This document shows, piece by piece, positions 7,819-15,295 of a stretch of DNA of 60,179 bases. Made by a program: the position numbers and the translations under genes. Numbering within the stretch: position 1 is the stretch's first letter; each line of letters opens with the position of its first letter. Under the pieces are notes generated by a model. The model ran no database searches and was not told the origin of the DNA. It saw only the letters and a program-made list of their open reading frames with translations. The stretch covers positions 1 through 60,179 of the forward strand of contig JAJEAI010000150.1 in assembly GCA_022824205.1 (NCBI GenBank), read 5' to 3'. The stretch is from Candidatus Binatia bacterium. GTDB lineage: Bacteria; Desulfobacterota; Binatia; UBA9968; JAJDTQ01.

Positions 7819-8820
7819 CTAAGGTGTTGTGTCGGGATTAGGCCCTAGCAGCTTGGCCGCGTTTCCCCCGCGAACGGCGTCGGATGCTCCCAGCCCCGCG
7901 CGCTCCAGTAGTCCAAGCGGATCCGTCTCGCCCATGTCGTAGGGATAGTCCGTGCCCAGCAGGAGCCGGTCCTCGCCGGCAAGCTGGTGCAGGAACGCGA
8001 GCATGCGCGGGTCGTGCAGGATGGTGTCGAAGTAGAAGCGGCGGAAATACGTTTCCGGGCTGCCCGGGACCACGCGCGCGGCGTCCACCGAGCCGTGGCC
8101 GTGGATCACGCGGCCCAGGAGCCAGGGGAGGGCGCCGCCGCCGTGCACCAGGCAGATGTTGAGGGACGGGTAGCGCTCCATCACGCCGCCGAGGATCAAG
8201 GACGCGGCCGCGATGGCGGTGTCCATGGGGTTGCCCACGAGGTTGTTCATGTAGTACCGGCCGAGCCGCTCCGCGGCGGCCACGCGGTGCGGATGCAGTT
8301 GCACCAGCACGCCCATGTCCGCGGCGCACTCGAAGAACGGCCGGAACGCTTCGTCGTCCAGGTTGACGCCGTTGATGTGGGTGCCGATCTCCACCATGCG
8401 GATGCCCAGCACGTCCACCGCGTAGCGAAGCTCTTCCACCGCGGCCCGGCTCGACTGCATGGGAATGGTGGCAACGGGGATCAACCCGGGATCACTGCGC
8501 GCGGCCTCGGCGTTGGTCTCGTTGAAGAGCCGCGACACCGCATGCCCGTGCACGCCCTCCAACTGGTACGTCACGATGGTCATGGGCGGCGACAACACCT
8601 GACGGTCGAGGCCCCGCGCCCGCATGGCGCTCACCCGCGCCGGCAGGTCCGAGAGAAACGGCTGCAGCGCCGCGGGGCGGCCGTCCCCGACCCGCAAGGA
8701 CAGACAGCCCGAGGCGTCCTCCTCGATGTGGCACCCGTGGACGGCCCCGGTCCGGCGCATGCCCTGGATCCACTCGGGCGGGGTGAAGTGGGCGTGGACG
8801 TCGATGACTACCCGTGACAT
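7819..8820 (-). CDS. Amidohydrolase, ACMSD-like (amidohydrolase-2 family)
   Basis: 333 aa metal-dependent TIM-barrel hydrolase or decarboxylase of the family that includes aminocarboxymuconate-semialdehyde decarboxylase. The first metal pair is the HxH of VIDVHAHFTPPEW. Later elements are VQLHPHR, LVHGGGALPWLLGR and the C-terminal metal Asp in LLLGTDYPYD, all typical of the family. A GGAGGAG sits just before the ATG. The preceding gene (AA_synth family, 8848-9423) ends 27 bases upstream on the same strand, so the two are probably one operon. Substrate unknown; aromatic ring-cleavage products are a family-based guess. Confidence 0.88.
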   Translation of the reverse strand: MSRVVIDVHAHFTPPEWIQGMRRTGAVHGCHIEEDASGCLSLRVGDGRPAALQPFLSDLPARVSAMRARGLDRQVLSPPMTIVTYQLEGVHGHAVSRLFNETNAEAARSDPGLIPVATIPMQSSRAAVEELRYAVDVLGIRMVEIGTHINGVNLDDEAFRPFFECAADMGVLVQLHPHRVAAAERLGRYYMNNLVGNPMDTAIAAASLILGGVMERYPSLNICLVHGGGALPWLLGRVIHGHGSVDAARVVPGSPETYFRRFYFDTILHDPRMLAFLHQLAGEDRLLLGTDYPYDMGETDPLGLLERAGLGASDAVRGGNAAKLLGPNPDTTP

Positions 8821-8847
8821 GGCTCCTCCGGTCGCGGTACAGGTGGC

Positions 8848-9423
8848 CTATTCCTTCTTCGCCATCACGTCGGCGGCGGCCAAGTCCTCGCCGACCCGGT
8901 GGAAGGGGCGGCCCGAGTCGCTGACGGCCAGGACCACCACGATCTCGTCGGCGCGCGGGGCGTCGGGCACGGAGACCTGCATGGAGTCGAAGTGGCTGAA
9001 CTTCCAGACGTCGTCCTTGTGGTGCAGCGGGCAATCGATGGCGGTCCCGGGACCGCCGATCTTGGTGGTCGAGGGCATCACCGAGCGTGCCGGCCCGACG
9101 ATCTCGCGCACGGGCCGGCCGAGGCGCGGGTGCATCACCGCGGCGGCGTGCTCCCGCTCGCCGTTCTCGCCGACGATCGCGGCCTTGCCGTAGCTGTGGA
9201 CGGCGCCGCCGTCGATGCCCAGCGCGGCGATGGCGCGTCGGGCGAGCAGTCCGCCCAGCTCGGCGCCCGCCTGCTGCAGCTCTTCGAGTTTCTCGTCGTA
9301 GACTCCGGCGTAGGGGTTGGCGATGACGGCGATGGCCGCGGCCTGGCGCGATGCAGGCTCCACCGGCCGCCCGATCTCGCGCCGGGTTTCCTCGACAATG
9401 GTGACGATCTTTCGGATTTCCAT
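8848..9423 (-). CDS. AA_synth (DUF1185) family protein
   Basis: 191 aa from the ATG at 9423, which has an excellent AGGAGGA seven bases upstream; an in-frame start 8 codons earlier is less likely. MEIRKIVTIVEETRREIGRP, the ANPYAGVYDEKLEEL segment, HSYGKAAIVGENGE and the GGPGTAIDCPLHHKD segment match my memory of the 'amino acid synthesis' family (PF06684, formerly DUF1185), whose biochemical role is poorly defined. It is the first gene of a likely two-gene operon with an ACMSD-like amidohydrolase, a context that suggests a catabolic rather than biosynthetic job. Confidence 0.8.
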   Translation of the reverse strand: MEIRKIVTIVEETRREIGRPVEPASRQAAAIAVIANPYAGVYDEKLEELQQAGAELGGLLARRAIAALGIDGGAVHSYGKAAIVGENGEREHAAAVMHPRLGRPVREIVGPARSVMPSTTKIGGPGTAIDCPLHHKDDVWKFSHFDSMQVSVPDAPRADEIVVVLAVSDSGRPFHRVGEDLAAADVMAKKE

Positions 9424-9623
9424 CCGGCTTCCTCCTGGTGTCGACACGGATTTCTCGTCACTATGCCATCATGGATTCTCGTTGCAACGCCATGAGCGAC
9501 GGCGTCCGCACACGCCCGATTGTCCGGGTTCCCGGCCGGTTTGACAACGACCCTGCCGATGGTGTTTCTTAGGGAACCCCGAAAAATCGAGCAGATACGG
9601 CATTTTCGCCCAGGAGGACCGTT

Positions 9624-10601
9624 ATGAGAAAATGGGTTGCCATCGCATTGTTGCTGACCCTGGTTGCGTTCGTGCAGTCGGCCACCGTCGCGGCGGCGGA
9701 CTTTCCCAAGAAGAACATCACCATCATCGTGGCGGGCTCGCCCGGCGGTGGGTTCGACCGGTTTGCCCGGGCCATCGGCAAGACCATGCGGAAATACCTG
9801 CCCAAGGGCGTTCATGTCGTTGTCAAGAACATCACCGGCGGCGGACTGGTGATCGGCACGGTGGCCATGTACAAGGCCAAGCCCGACGGCTACACGCTGG
9901 GCCACCTGTTCACCGACGGCATGCTCGGGAAGCAGTTGATCAGCGGCGTCGACAAGACCGGCTACGATGTCACCAAGTTCACCTACATCGCTCGGGTCGC
10001 GGCCGAGCCCTATAGCCTCATCGTGGGGAAGAACTCCGAGTTCCATAGCCTCGAAGACCTCCAGAAGGCCGAACGCGTGAAATGGGGCGTGGAAGGCATC
10101 GGCGTGTCGCGCTGGATACCGACCTTCGTGACCGCCAGGGAACTCGACATCCATATGGACGTGGTGTCGGGGTACCGTGGCACCAGCGAGGGCATCCCGT
10201 CCATGATCCGGAACGACTTCGACGTCTACCTGCAACCCATCGACCACCCGGCCACGGCGATCTACCTCAAGTCCGGCGACGTAAGACCCATCCTGCACCT
10301 GCACGGCAAGAGGCCGGTGAACGCTCCCGACACCCCGACCTCCGTGGAGAAGGGGCACGATCTTCGCCTCTACGTGGGCCGCAGCATCGTGGCGCCGCCG
10401 GGCCTGCCCGACGACCGCAAGAAGATTCTGGAAGACCTGTTCGTCAAGACCATGAACGACCCGGAATACACGGCGATCTGGGCCAAGAGCAATACCCCCG
10501 TCGAACCGGGCGACTCCAAGGCGGCGGAGGCCGACTTGGCCAACTACCTGAAGGCCTACAGCAAATACACCCAGGCCATGCGCGATGCGTTGCCGAAGTG
10601 A
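9624..10601 (+). CDS. TctC/Bug-family periplasmic solute-binding protein
   Basis: 325 aa with a clear signal peptide (MRKWVAIALLLTL ... VAAADFP). The opening of the mature protein, FPKKNITIIVAGSPGGGFD, and the GGGLVIGTVAMYKAKPDGYT segment are hallmarks of the Bug/TctC family, which binds carboxylates for tripartite tricarboxylate transporters. AGGAGG lies 7 bases before the ATG, and a perfect TTGACA occurs at 9541 in the 200-base upstream gap, though no good -10 is seen at the right distance. The membrane components (TctA-TctB fusion) are encoded 4.7 kb away at 15296, so pairing is uncertain; such binding proteins often outnumber the permeases. Confidence 0.9.
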   Translation: MRKWVAIALLLTLVAFVQSATVAAADFPKKNITIIVAGSPGGGFDRFARAIGKTMRKYLPKGVHVVVKNITGGGLVIGTVAMYKAKPDGYTLGHLFTDGMLGKQLISGVDKTGYDVTKFTYIARVAAEPYSLIVGKNSEFHSLEDLQKAERVKWGVEGIGVSRWIPTFVTARELDIHMDVVSGYRGTSEGIPSMIRNDFDVYLQPIDHPATAIYLKSGDVRPILHLHGKRPVNAPDTPTSVEKGHDLRLYVGRSIVAPPGLPDDRKKILEDLFVKTMNDPEYTAIWAKSNTPVEPGDSKAAEADLANYLKAYSKYTQAMRDALPK

Positions 10602-10629
10602 CAGCAGTCGTCTAGCAAAGGTCGGGAAT

Positions 10630-10657
10630 CGGGGATCCGTCTTCGGATGGATCCCCG
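10630..10657 (+). terminator. 12-bp stem with UUCG tetraloop between binding-protein and MFS genes
   Basis: CGGGGATCCGTC (10630-10641), TTCG, GATGGATCCCCG (10646-10657) form a 12-bp stem with one G-T pair capped by a stable C(UUCG)G loop, 28 bases after the binding-protein stop. No T-run follows, so it may act as a weak terminator or an mRNA 3'-end stabiliser rather than a classical intrinsic terminator. Confidence 0.6.
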
Positions 10658-10687
10658 TTCCGTAGTTCCCACGGAAAGCGAGATCGG

Positions 10688-12022
10688 ATGAACCATCCTG
10701 CGAGCCCGCAGTCCAAGCCGCGTCCACCCATACCGTTGCCTTTCCACTACGCTTGGCTCATCGTCGCCGTCACCTTCTTCGCCAGCTTCAACGGCGCCGG
10801 CATCCGGGTGGTTCCCACCGTGCTGATCCATCCGCTCGAGGCGGACTTCGGATGGGCTCGCTCGGCCATCACCTTCGGGATCTCTCTCAACCTCCTGCTC
10901 TACGGGGCGGTCGCTCCGGTGGCGGGCTGGTTCCTGGACAAAGTCGGGCCACGCCGGGTCATGCTCACATCGCTGACGATGCTCTGCACCGGCTTGGTGG
11001 CGACGACCTTCGTGACACAGCTTTGGCAGTTCTGGTTGACGTGGGGCGTGCTGGTGGGGCTGGGCGCGGGAGGCATGTCCGGTGTCCTTTCCGCTTCGGT
11101 GGCGCATCGCTGGTTCAACGCCCGGCGCGGACTGGCGGTGGGCATACTCAGCAGCGGCAGCTCCACGGGACAGATCGTCTTCATCCCGTTCATGCTGTTC
11201 ATCGTTGCCTATGTCGGCTGGCGCATGGGTTCCTACGTGCTGGTTGGGTGCACGGCCGCGGCGGTGGCCTTGGTCTGGCTGCTGATGCGGGACAAGCCCG
11301 AGGACCTCGGCATCGAGGCCTACAACGAGGGCCCCGGAGCGCAAACAGCGCCCGTGGCCGACAAGCCGGCGGGCGAGTCGGAGGGAGCCAAGCCCGCGAC
11401 GCCGGTCATGGGCATCAAGGACGCCGTCAAGACGCCGACCTTCTGGCTCCTGTGCGGCGTGTTCTCCATCTGTGGCGGCACGGCCAACGGGCTCATCGGA
11501 ACGCATCTGTTGCCCCATGCCCTGGAGAACGGGTTCGACAAGCTGACCGTGGCCAGCGCCATCGGGCTCATGGGAACCATGAACATTCTCGGGACCCTGT
11601 TCTCCGGTTGGCTGGCCGACCGCGTCGATCCCCGGAAACTGATCGCCGTGGTGTTCACGTTCCGGGGGTTGTCGCTCTTCTACCTGTTGTGGGTGGACAC
11701 GACCCTTGGGCTCCTCGCCTTCACCATCGTGTACGGGCTCGACTGGTTCGCGACGGTCCCGCCGGTGGTGATGATCGCGGGCCAAACCTTCGGCAAGCAG
11801 TCCATCGGCCGGATCTACGGCTGGATCTTTCTGTCGCACCAGGTAGGCGGGTTCGCCATGGCTAACGCCGGCGGCCTGCTCTACGACTACGTCGGCAACT
11901 ACGAGATGGCGTTCTTCGCCGGCGGCTGGATGGGCCTCATGGCCGCGGCCTTCGGGCTCAGCATCCGCCCGAAGAAGACCGTTCCGCCGCTGGGACCGAC
12001 GCCCGCCGGCGCGCCCGCCTGA
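10688..12022 (+). CDS. MFS transporter, oxalate/formate-antiporter-like, paralogue of 3478-4794
   Basis: 444 aa, about 12 transmembrane helices. It begins with a short polar tail, then FHYAWLIVAVTFFASFNGAG. The 2-3 loop GWFLDKVGPRRVM, SSGSSTGQIVFIP and the central loop around residues 205-240 follow the same plan as the carrier at 3478-4794, with long shared segments (for instance LEADFGW, DWFATVPPVV, SVAHRWF). The two carriers therefore arose by duplication. It follows a TctC-type binding protein after a UUCG hairpin, and the substrate is probably a small carboxylate, which is a family-level inference. Confidence 0.88.
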   Translation: MNHPASPQSKPRPPIPLPFHYAWLIVAVTFFASFNGAGIRVVPTVLIHPLEADFGWARSAITFGISLNLLLYGAVAPVAGWFLDKVGPRRVMLTSLTMLCTGLVATTFVTQLWQFWLTWGVLVGLGAGGMSGVLSASVAHRWFNARRGLAVGILSSGSSTGQIVFIPFMLFIVAYVGWRMGSYVLVGCTAAAVALVWLLMRDKPEDLGIEAYNEGPGAQTAPVADKPAGESEGAKPATPVMGIKDAVKTPTFWLLCGVFSICGGTANGLIGTHLLPHALENGFDKLTVASAIGLMGTMNILGTLFSGWLADRVDPRKLIAVVFTFRGLSLFYLLWVDTTLGLLAFTIVYGLDWFATVPPVVMIAGQTFGKQSIGRIYGWIFLSHQVGGFAMANAGGLLYDYVGNYEMAFFAGGWMGLMAAAFGLSIRPKKTVPPLGPTPAGAPA

Positions 12023-12115
12023 GGAGGCGCCCACGCCGACGTCCTGAAAACGTCAACCCTGCGGAACCGGCGACGACAACACCCCGCTCCCACGGGAAAC
12101 CGCACGGCCACCCCA

Positions 12116-12396
12116 TATCGTCATCCCCGCGAACGCCGGGATCCAGGGACGAACAGGGAATGGCACGGCTGCCCCATATCGTCATTCCCGCGGAAGCGGG
12201 AATCCAGGAGTGGGGAGGGGCCGAAGGGGCGTACTCCCCACTTCACCACCCCTGGATTCCCGCTTTCGCGGGAATGACGTAACCGGTACGTTGTTGCCTC
12301 GGGAGTCTTGATACACTCTGTTTCGCGGGAATGACGGTTCGAGGGGGCCTGCCTCATGAGTCTTGACACTGGCAGGCCGTTCGGGGGGAAAGACGT
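12116..12396. repeat. Cluster of hairpin repeats and second-module copies in a 411-base gap
   Basis: 12116-12149 is a degenerate half copy (CGTCATCCCCGCGAACGCCG). 12180-12208 and 12251-12279 are the arms of a full hairpin element with core CGTCATTCCCGCGGAAGCGG, the two arms differing at one base of the inner palindrome. 12306-12340 and 12354-12396 are copies, the latter diverged, of the second module (TCTTGATACACTCTGTTTCG; GAGTCTTGACACTGGCAGGC). No gene is seen between 12023 and 12433; the genes on either side converge. Confidence 0.85.
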
Positions 12397-12433
12397 TTGT
12401 TGGGAGGTCGGTTCCGTTCGGGGGTCCGTTCCG

Positions 12434-12895
12434 TTACGACGACTTGTCCTTACCCGCGGCGCCGCCGCCGGTGTCGTAGACATACTGCCAGGGCACCGAG
12501 CAGTGGGCCCAGACGAGGGGTTCGAACTTTTCCCACCAGTCCAGGTCACGGCCCTCCATGCTCAGGAACCGCACCATGCGCACCATGTCCTGGATCTCGT
12601 ATTTCTCCAGGGCGGGCTCGAAGGCGGGCATGATGCCCTTGCCCTTCTTGATGACGCGGCGGATGTCGAAGATGTCCAGGTTGGCGACGGTGTCGCGGAA
12701 GTCGGGAACCTCGGCCGAGAGCGCCTTGGCGATGGGGCCGTCGCCCCGCCCGCCGGGGCCGTGGCAGCTTGCGCAGCGCTGGGCGTAGACGAGCCTCATT
12801 TCCTCCTCCCGGATGCACCCGGAAAGGGCCATCATCCCCAGCAGCGCCAAGCCCAGGTAGAGGCAGGAGCGCCGGTGGTACTTCGTCACCGTCAT
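12434..12895 (-). CDS. Monoheme cytochrome c lipoprotein
   Basis: 153 aa from the ATG at 12895, preceded by a near-perfect TTAGGAGGAAGT. The N-terminus has a short basic stretch, a hydrophobic helix and a lipobox ending LSGC, so the protein should be lipid-anchored at the membrane. A single heme motif CASCH lies soon after, followed by HGPGGRGDGPIAKAL and, near residue 90, the axial-Met region KGIMPAFE. The final 30 residues carry an extra Cys and a WEKFEPLVWAHC segment not needed for the cytochrome fold. It stands alone between two repeat-rich or regulatory gaps and probably carries electrons in the periplasm. Confidence 0.88.
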   Translation of the reverse strand: MTVTKYHRRSCLYLGLALLGMMALSGCIREEEMRLVYAQRCASCHGPGGRGDGPIAKALSAEVPDFRDTVANLDIFDIRRVIKKGKGIMPAFEPALEKYEIQDMVRMVRFLSMEGRDLDWWEKFEPLVWAHCSVPWQYVYDTGGGAAGKDKSS

Positions 12896-13121
12896 ACTTC
12901 CTCCTAACATCTTCTATCCGCGAACAAAACAATTCCGAAGGAACCGCGGGACCGCGTGGGCACGTCCTCGGCGGTGCCGGGGATGTGCGGGTCGATGCGG
13001 CGGCGGACATGGGGCCGAGGCCACACCCCGTGAGACTACTGAAACTGTTGCAACGGTTGGCTTCTTTTCCCGAACCCGATACGTTTGTTGCCATCACCCG
13101 TACGGGACGAGGGTTCTCAAG

Positions 13122-13724
13122 ATGGCCATCCGAATCACGCGCGTGTACACGCGCACCGGCGACGACGGCACCACCGGCCTCGTCGGCGGAAAACGCGTTG
13201 CCAAGGACTCCGAGCGGGTGGAGGCCTACGGCACCGTCGACGAGCTGAACGCGGTGGTGGGGCTCGTGCGCGCCTGGAACGAACAGGGAAGGGGAGAGCG
13301 CGAGCTGCACCTGAAGCTCGACGGCTGGCTCCAACAGATCCAGCAGGAGTTGTTCGACCTCGGCAGCGAGTTGGCGACCCCGGACGACTTCACCTACGAC
13401 GGCATGCACCGGGCGGGCGCGGAGGAGGTCACCCGGCTGGAGCGCCTTATCAACGAGTGCCAGAAGGACCTCGAGCCGCTCAAGTCGTTCACCCTGCCCG
13501 GCGGCGGACCCATCAGCGCACAGCTTCACCAGTGCCGCACGGTGTGCCGGCGGGCCGAGCGGGACATACTCCGACTGTCGCGGACGGAGGACGTCGGCGA
13601 GTGGCCTCTCAAGTACGTCAACCGCTTGAGCGACTTCTTCTTCGTCGTCGGGCGCTGGGTGGGCAAGAACCTCGGAGAAACGGAATACCTCTGGCAGAGA
13701 GGGCTGACCAAGGGGCCGAAGTAG
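13122..13724 (+). CDS. PduO-type ATP:cob(I)alamin adenosyltransferase
   Basis: 200 aa, usual length. It opens with the ATP-binding motif ITRVYTRTGDDGTTGLVGG, followed by RVEAYGTVDELNAVVGL, and later has the signature LPGGGPISAQLHQCRTVCRRAERD and the C-terminal YVNRLSDFFFVVGRW. These are the conserved elements of the PduO/MMAB family, which adenosylates cob(I)alamin to coenzyme B12. A GAGGG lies about 8 bases before the ATG. No other cobalamin genes or B12 enzymes are in the window; fabI follows after 66 bases and may be cotranscribed. Confidence 0.93.
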   Translation: MAIRITRVYTRTGDDGTTGLVGGKRVAKDSERVEAYGTVDELNAVVGLVRAWNEQGRGERELHLKLDGWLQQIQQELFDLGSELATPDDFTYDGMHRAGAEEVTRLERLINECQKDLEPLKSFTLPGGGPISAQLHQCRTVCRRAERDILRLSRTEDVGEWPLKYVNRLSDFFFVVGRWVGKNLGETEYLWQRGLTKGPK

Positions 13725-13790
13725 CGGCAGGCCACTGAGCGTGGCGGCGCGCTCCCACGGTGGCGCGGCCGCGAATGCACGGAGTCGGAC

Positions 13791-14564
13791 ATGGCGGGAA
13801 TCCTGGCAGGAAAGAAGGCGTTGATCTTCGGCGTGGCCAATGAGCGGAGCATCGCCTGGGCGGTGGCCCAGGAGCTGCACGCCCAGGGAGCGGAGCTGGC
13901 CTTCACCTACGCCGGCGAGGTGCTGGAGAAGCGCGTCCGTCCCTTGGCCGAGGGCATCGGCTCGAGCCTGGTCCTGCCCTGCGACGTCACCCGCGACGAC
14001 GAGATCGAGGGCGTCTTCGAGGAGGTCGGGCGCGAGTGGGGCGGCCTCGACATCCTCATCCACGCCATCGCCTTCGCCAACAAGGAAGATCTGGCGCAAC
14101 CCTACGTCGAGACCGGGCGGGCCGGCTTCCACACGGCACTGGACATCAGCGCCTACTCGCTGGTGGTGCTGACGCGCCACGCCGCGCGGCTCATGAAGGG
14201 GCGCGGCGGCGCGGTGGTGACGCTGACCTACATGGGGTCCGGGAAGGTCGTGCCCAACTACAACGTCATGGGCGTGGCCAAGGCGGCGTTGGAGGCCAGC
14301 GTGCGTTATCTGGCTTACGACCTCGGGCCGGACGGCATCCGGGTGAACGCCATCTCGGCCGGGCCGGTGAAGACCCTGGCGGCGGCCGGCATCGCGGGGT
14401 TCCGGGACATGCTTCGCCTCGCGGCCGAACGGGCGCCGCTCAAGCGCAACGTGGACGCCGCGGAGATCGGCCGCACCGCCGTGTATCTCGTGAGCGAGCT
14501 GGGCAGCGGCGTCACCGGCGAAACGCTTCACGTCGACGCCGGCTACAACGTGATGGGGATGTAG
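13791..14564 (+). CDS. fabI: Enoyl-[acyl-carrier-protein] reductase (NADH) FabI
   Basis: 257 aa short-chain dehydrogenase fold enzyme of fatty-acid elongation. It has the FabI-type start GILAGKKALIFGVANERSIAW with the divergent cofactor loop, the HAIAFANKEDL segment, and the catalytic Tyr-x6-Lys arranged as YNVMGVAKAALEASVRYLA. ISAGPVKTLAAAGI and the C-terminal GETLHVDAGYNVMG are also diagnostic. GGAG is located 6 bases before the ATG. It acts in the cytosol in type II fatty-acid synthesis. Confidence 0.95.
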   Translation: MAGILAGKKALIFGVANERSIAWAVAQELHAQGAELAFTYAGEVLEKRVRPLAEGIGSSLVLPCDVTRDDEIEGVFEEVGREWGGLDILIHAIAFANKEDLAQPYVETGRAGFHTALDISAYSLVVLTRHAARLMKGRGGAVVTLTYMGSGKVVPNYNVMGVAKAALEASVRYLAYDLGPDGIRVNAISAGPVKTLAAAGIAGFRDMLRLAAERAPLKRNVDAAEIGRTAVYLVSELGSGVTGETLHVDAGYNVMGM

Positions 14565-14626
14565 CGGCGGCGCCCGCATCGGCGCGGCGCCGGGACCCGA
14601 CAGGACAGACACGACCAGGAGGGACC

Positions 14627-15058
14627 GTGAAGGAAATTTCGCCGCAGGAAGCCTACGATACGCTACGGCAGGACGCTGGCGCCGTGTACATCGACGTGCG
14701 CACGGTGGAGGAGTTCGCCGAGGGGCACCCGGAGGGAGCGGTGAACATTCCCATCGCGTTCCACGATCCCGCCCAAGGCATGGTCTACAACCACGAATTC
14801 GTCGAGGTAGTGGAGCGCCACTACGCCAAGGACCGGAAGCTGCTGCTGGGCTGCAAGGCGGGGCCGCGCTCCAACAGCGCGGCCAACCTGCTGGAGCAGA
14901 CGGGCTACCAGGACGTCGCCAACGTCATGGGCGGCTTCGGCGGCATGCGCGACCCCTACGGCGAGGTGGTGGTGGAAGGATGGGCCGGCCTGGGGCTACC
15001 GGTGAGCCAGGAGAACGGCGAGGGGACGAGCTACGAGTCGCTGGCGGCCAAGCGGTGA
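14627..15058 (+). CDS. Rhodanese-like domain protein (single domain)
   Basis: 143 aa beginning at a GTG with AGGAGGGA a few bases upstream; no in-frame ATG is available near. ISPQEAYDTL, AVYIDVRTVEEFAEGHPEGAVNIP and the active-site loop with C at GCKAGPRSNSAA show a single rhodanese domain with the catalytic Cys present, so sulfur transfer is possible. The loop has an extra Gly/Pro compared with thiosulfate sulfurtransferases. The C-terminal tail GEGTSYESLAAKR is typical of a plant-like/GlpE-like branch. It follows fabI by 62 bases on the same strand. Confidence 0.88.
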   Translation: MKEISPQEAYDTLRQDAGAVYIDVRTVEEFAEGHPEGAVNIPIAFHDPAQGMVYNHEFVEVVERHYAKDRKLLLGCKAGPRSNSAANLLEQTGYQDVANVMGGFGGMRDPYGEVVVEGWAGLGLPVSQENGEGTSYESLAAKR

Positions 15059-15131
15059 CGCCGTCGCGCGGGAGGTGAATCCGCATCCCTCACCGCGCCC
15101 CGTCCGAAGCTAACAACGCCCCGTCCGGAGC

Positions 15132-15160
15132 TTGACACGTCTTGTCATTTCAGTGATAAA
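15132..15160 (+). promoter_or_regulatory. Sigma-70-like promoter with overlapping palindrome, upstream of the TctA-TctB gene
   Basis: TTGACA at 15132-15137 is followed by a 17-base spacer and GATAAA at 15155-15160. The palindrome TGACA-N5-TGTCA (15133-15147) overlaps the -35 element, an obvious place for a repressor to bind. The transcript would have a leader of roughly 130 bases before the ATG at 15296. Confidence 0.55.
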
Positions 15161-15295
15161 GGCACGCTTGATTACGTACTTTCTCCCAACACAACTCCAG
15201 CTTCTGCCATCTGCCGCATACGGCCCTTGACCCGGTACGCACGGTAAGGGGTTTCCCTGTCGCGGATCGCGCTTCCAGCGTTCAGAGACCATCGT

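Noticed and set aside
10630..10657. Riboswitch before the second MFS gene
   Set aside because: Only one simple stem-loop is visible and it matches no riboswitch core known to me.
12116..12279. Possible CRISPR array or short tandem repeat in the 12-kb gap
   Set aside because: The copies are inverted arms of a hairpin element, not regularly spaced direct repeats with unique spacers, and no cas gene is near.
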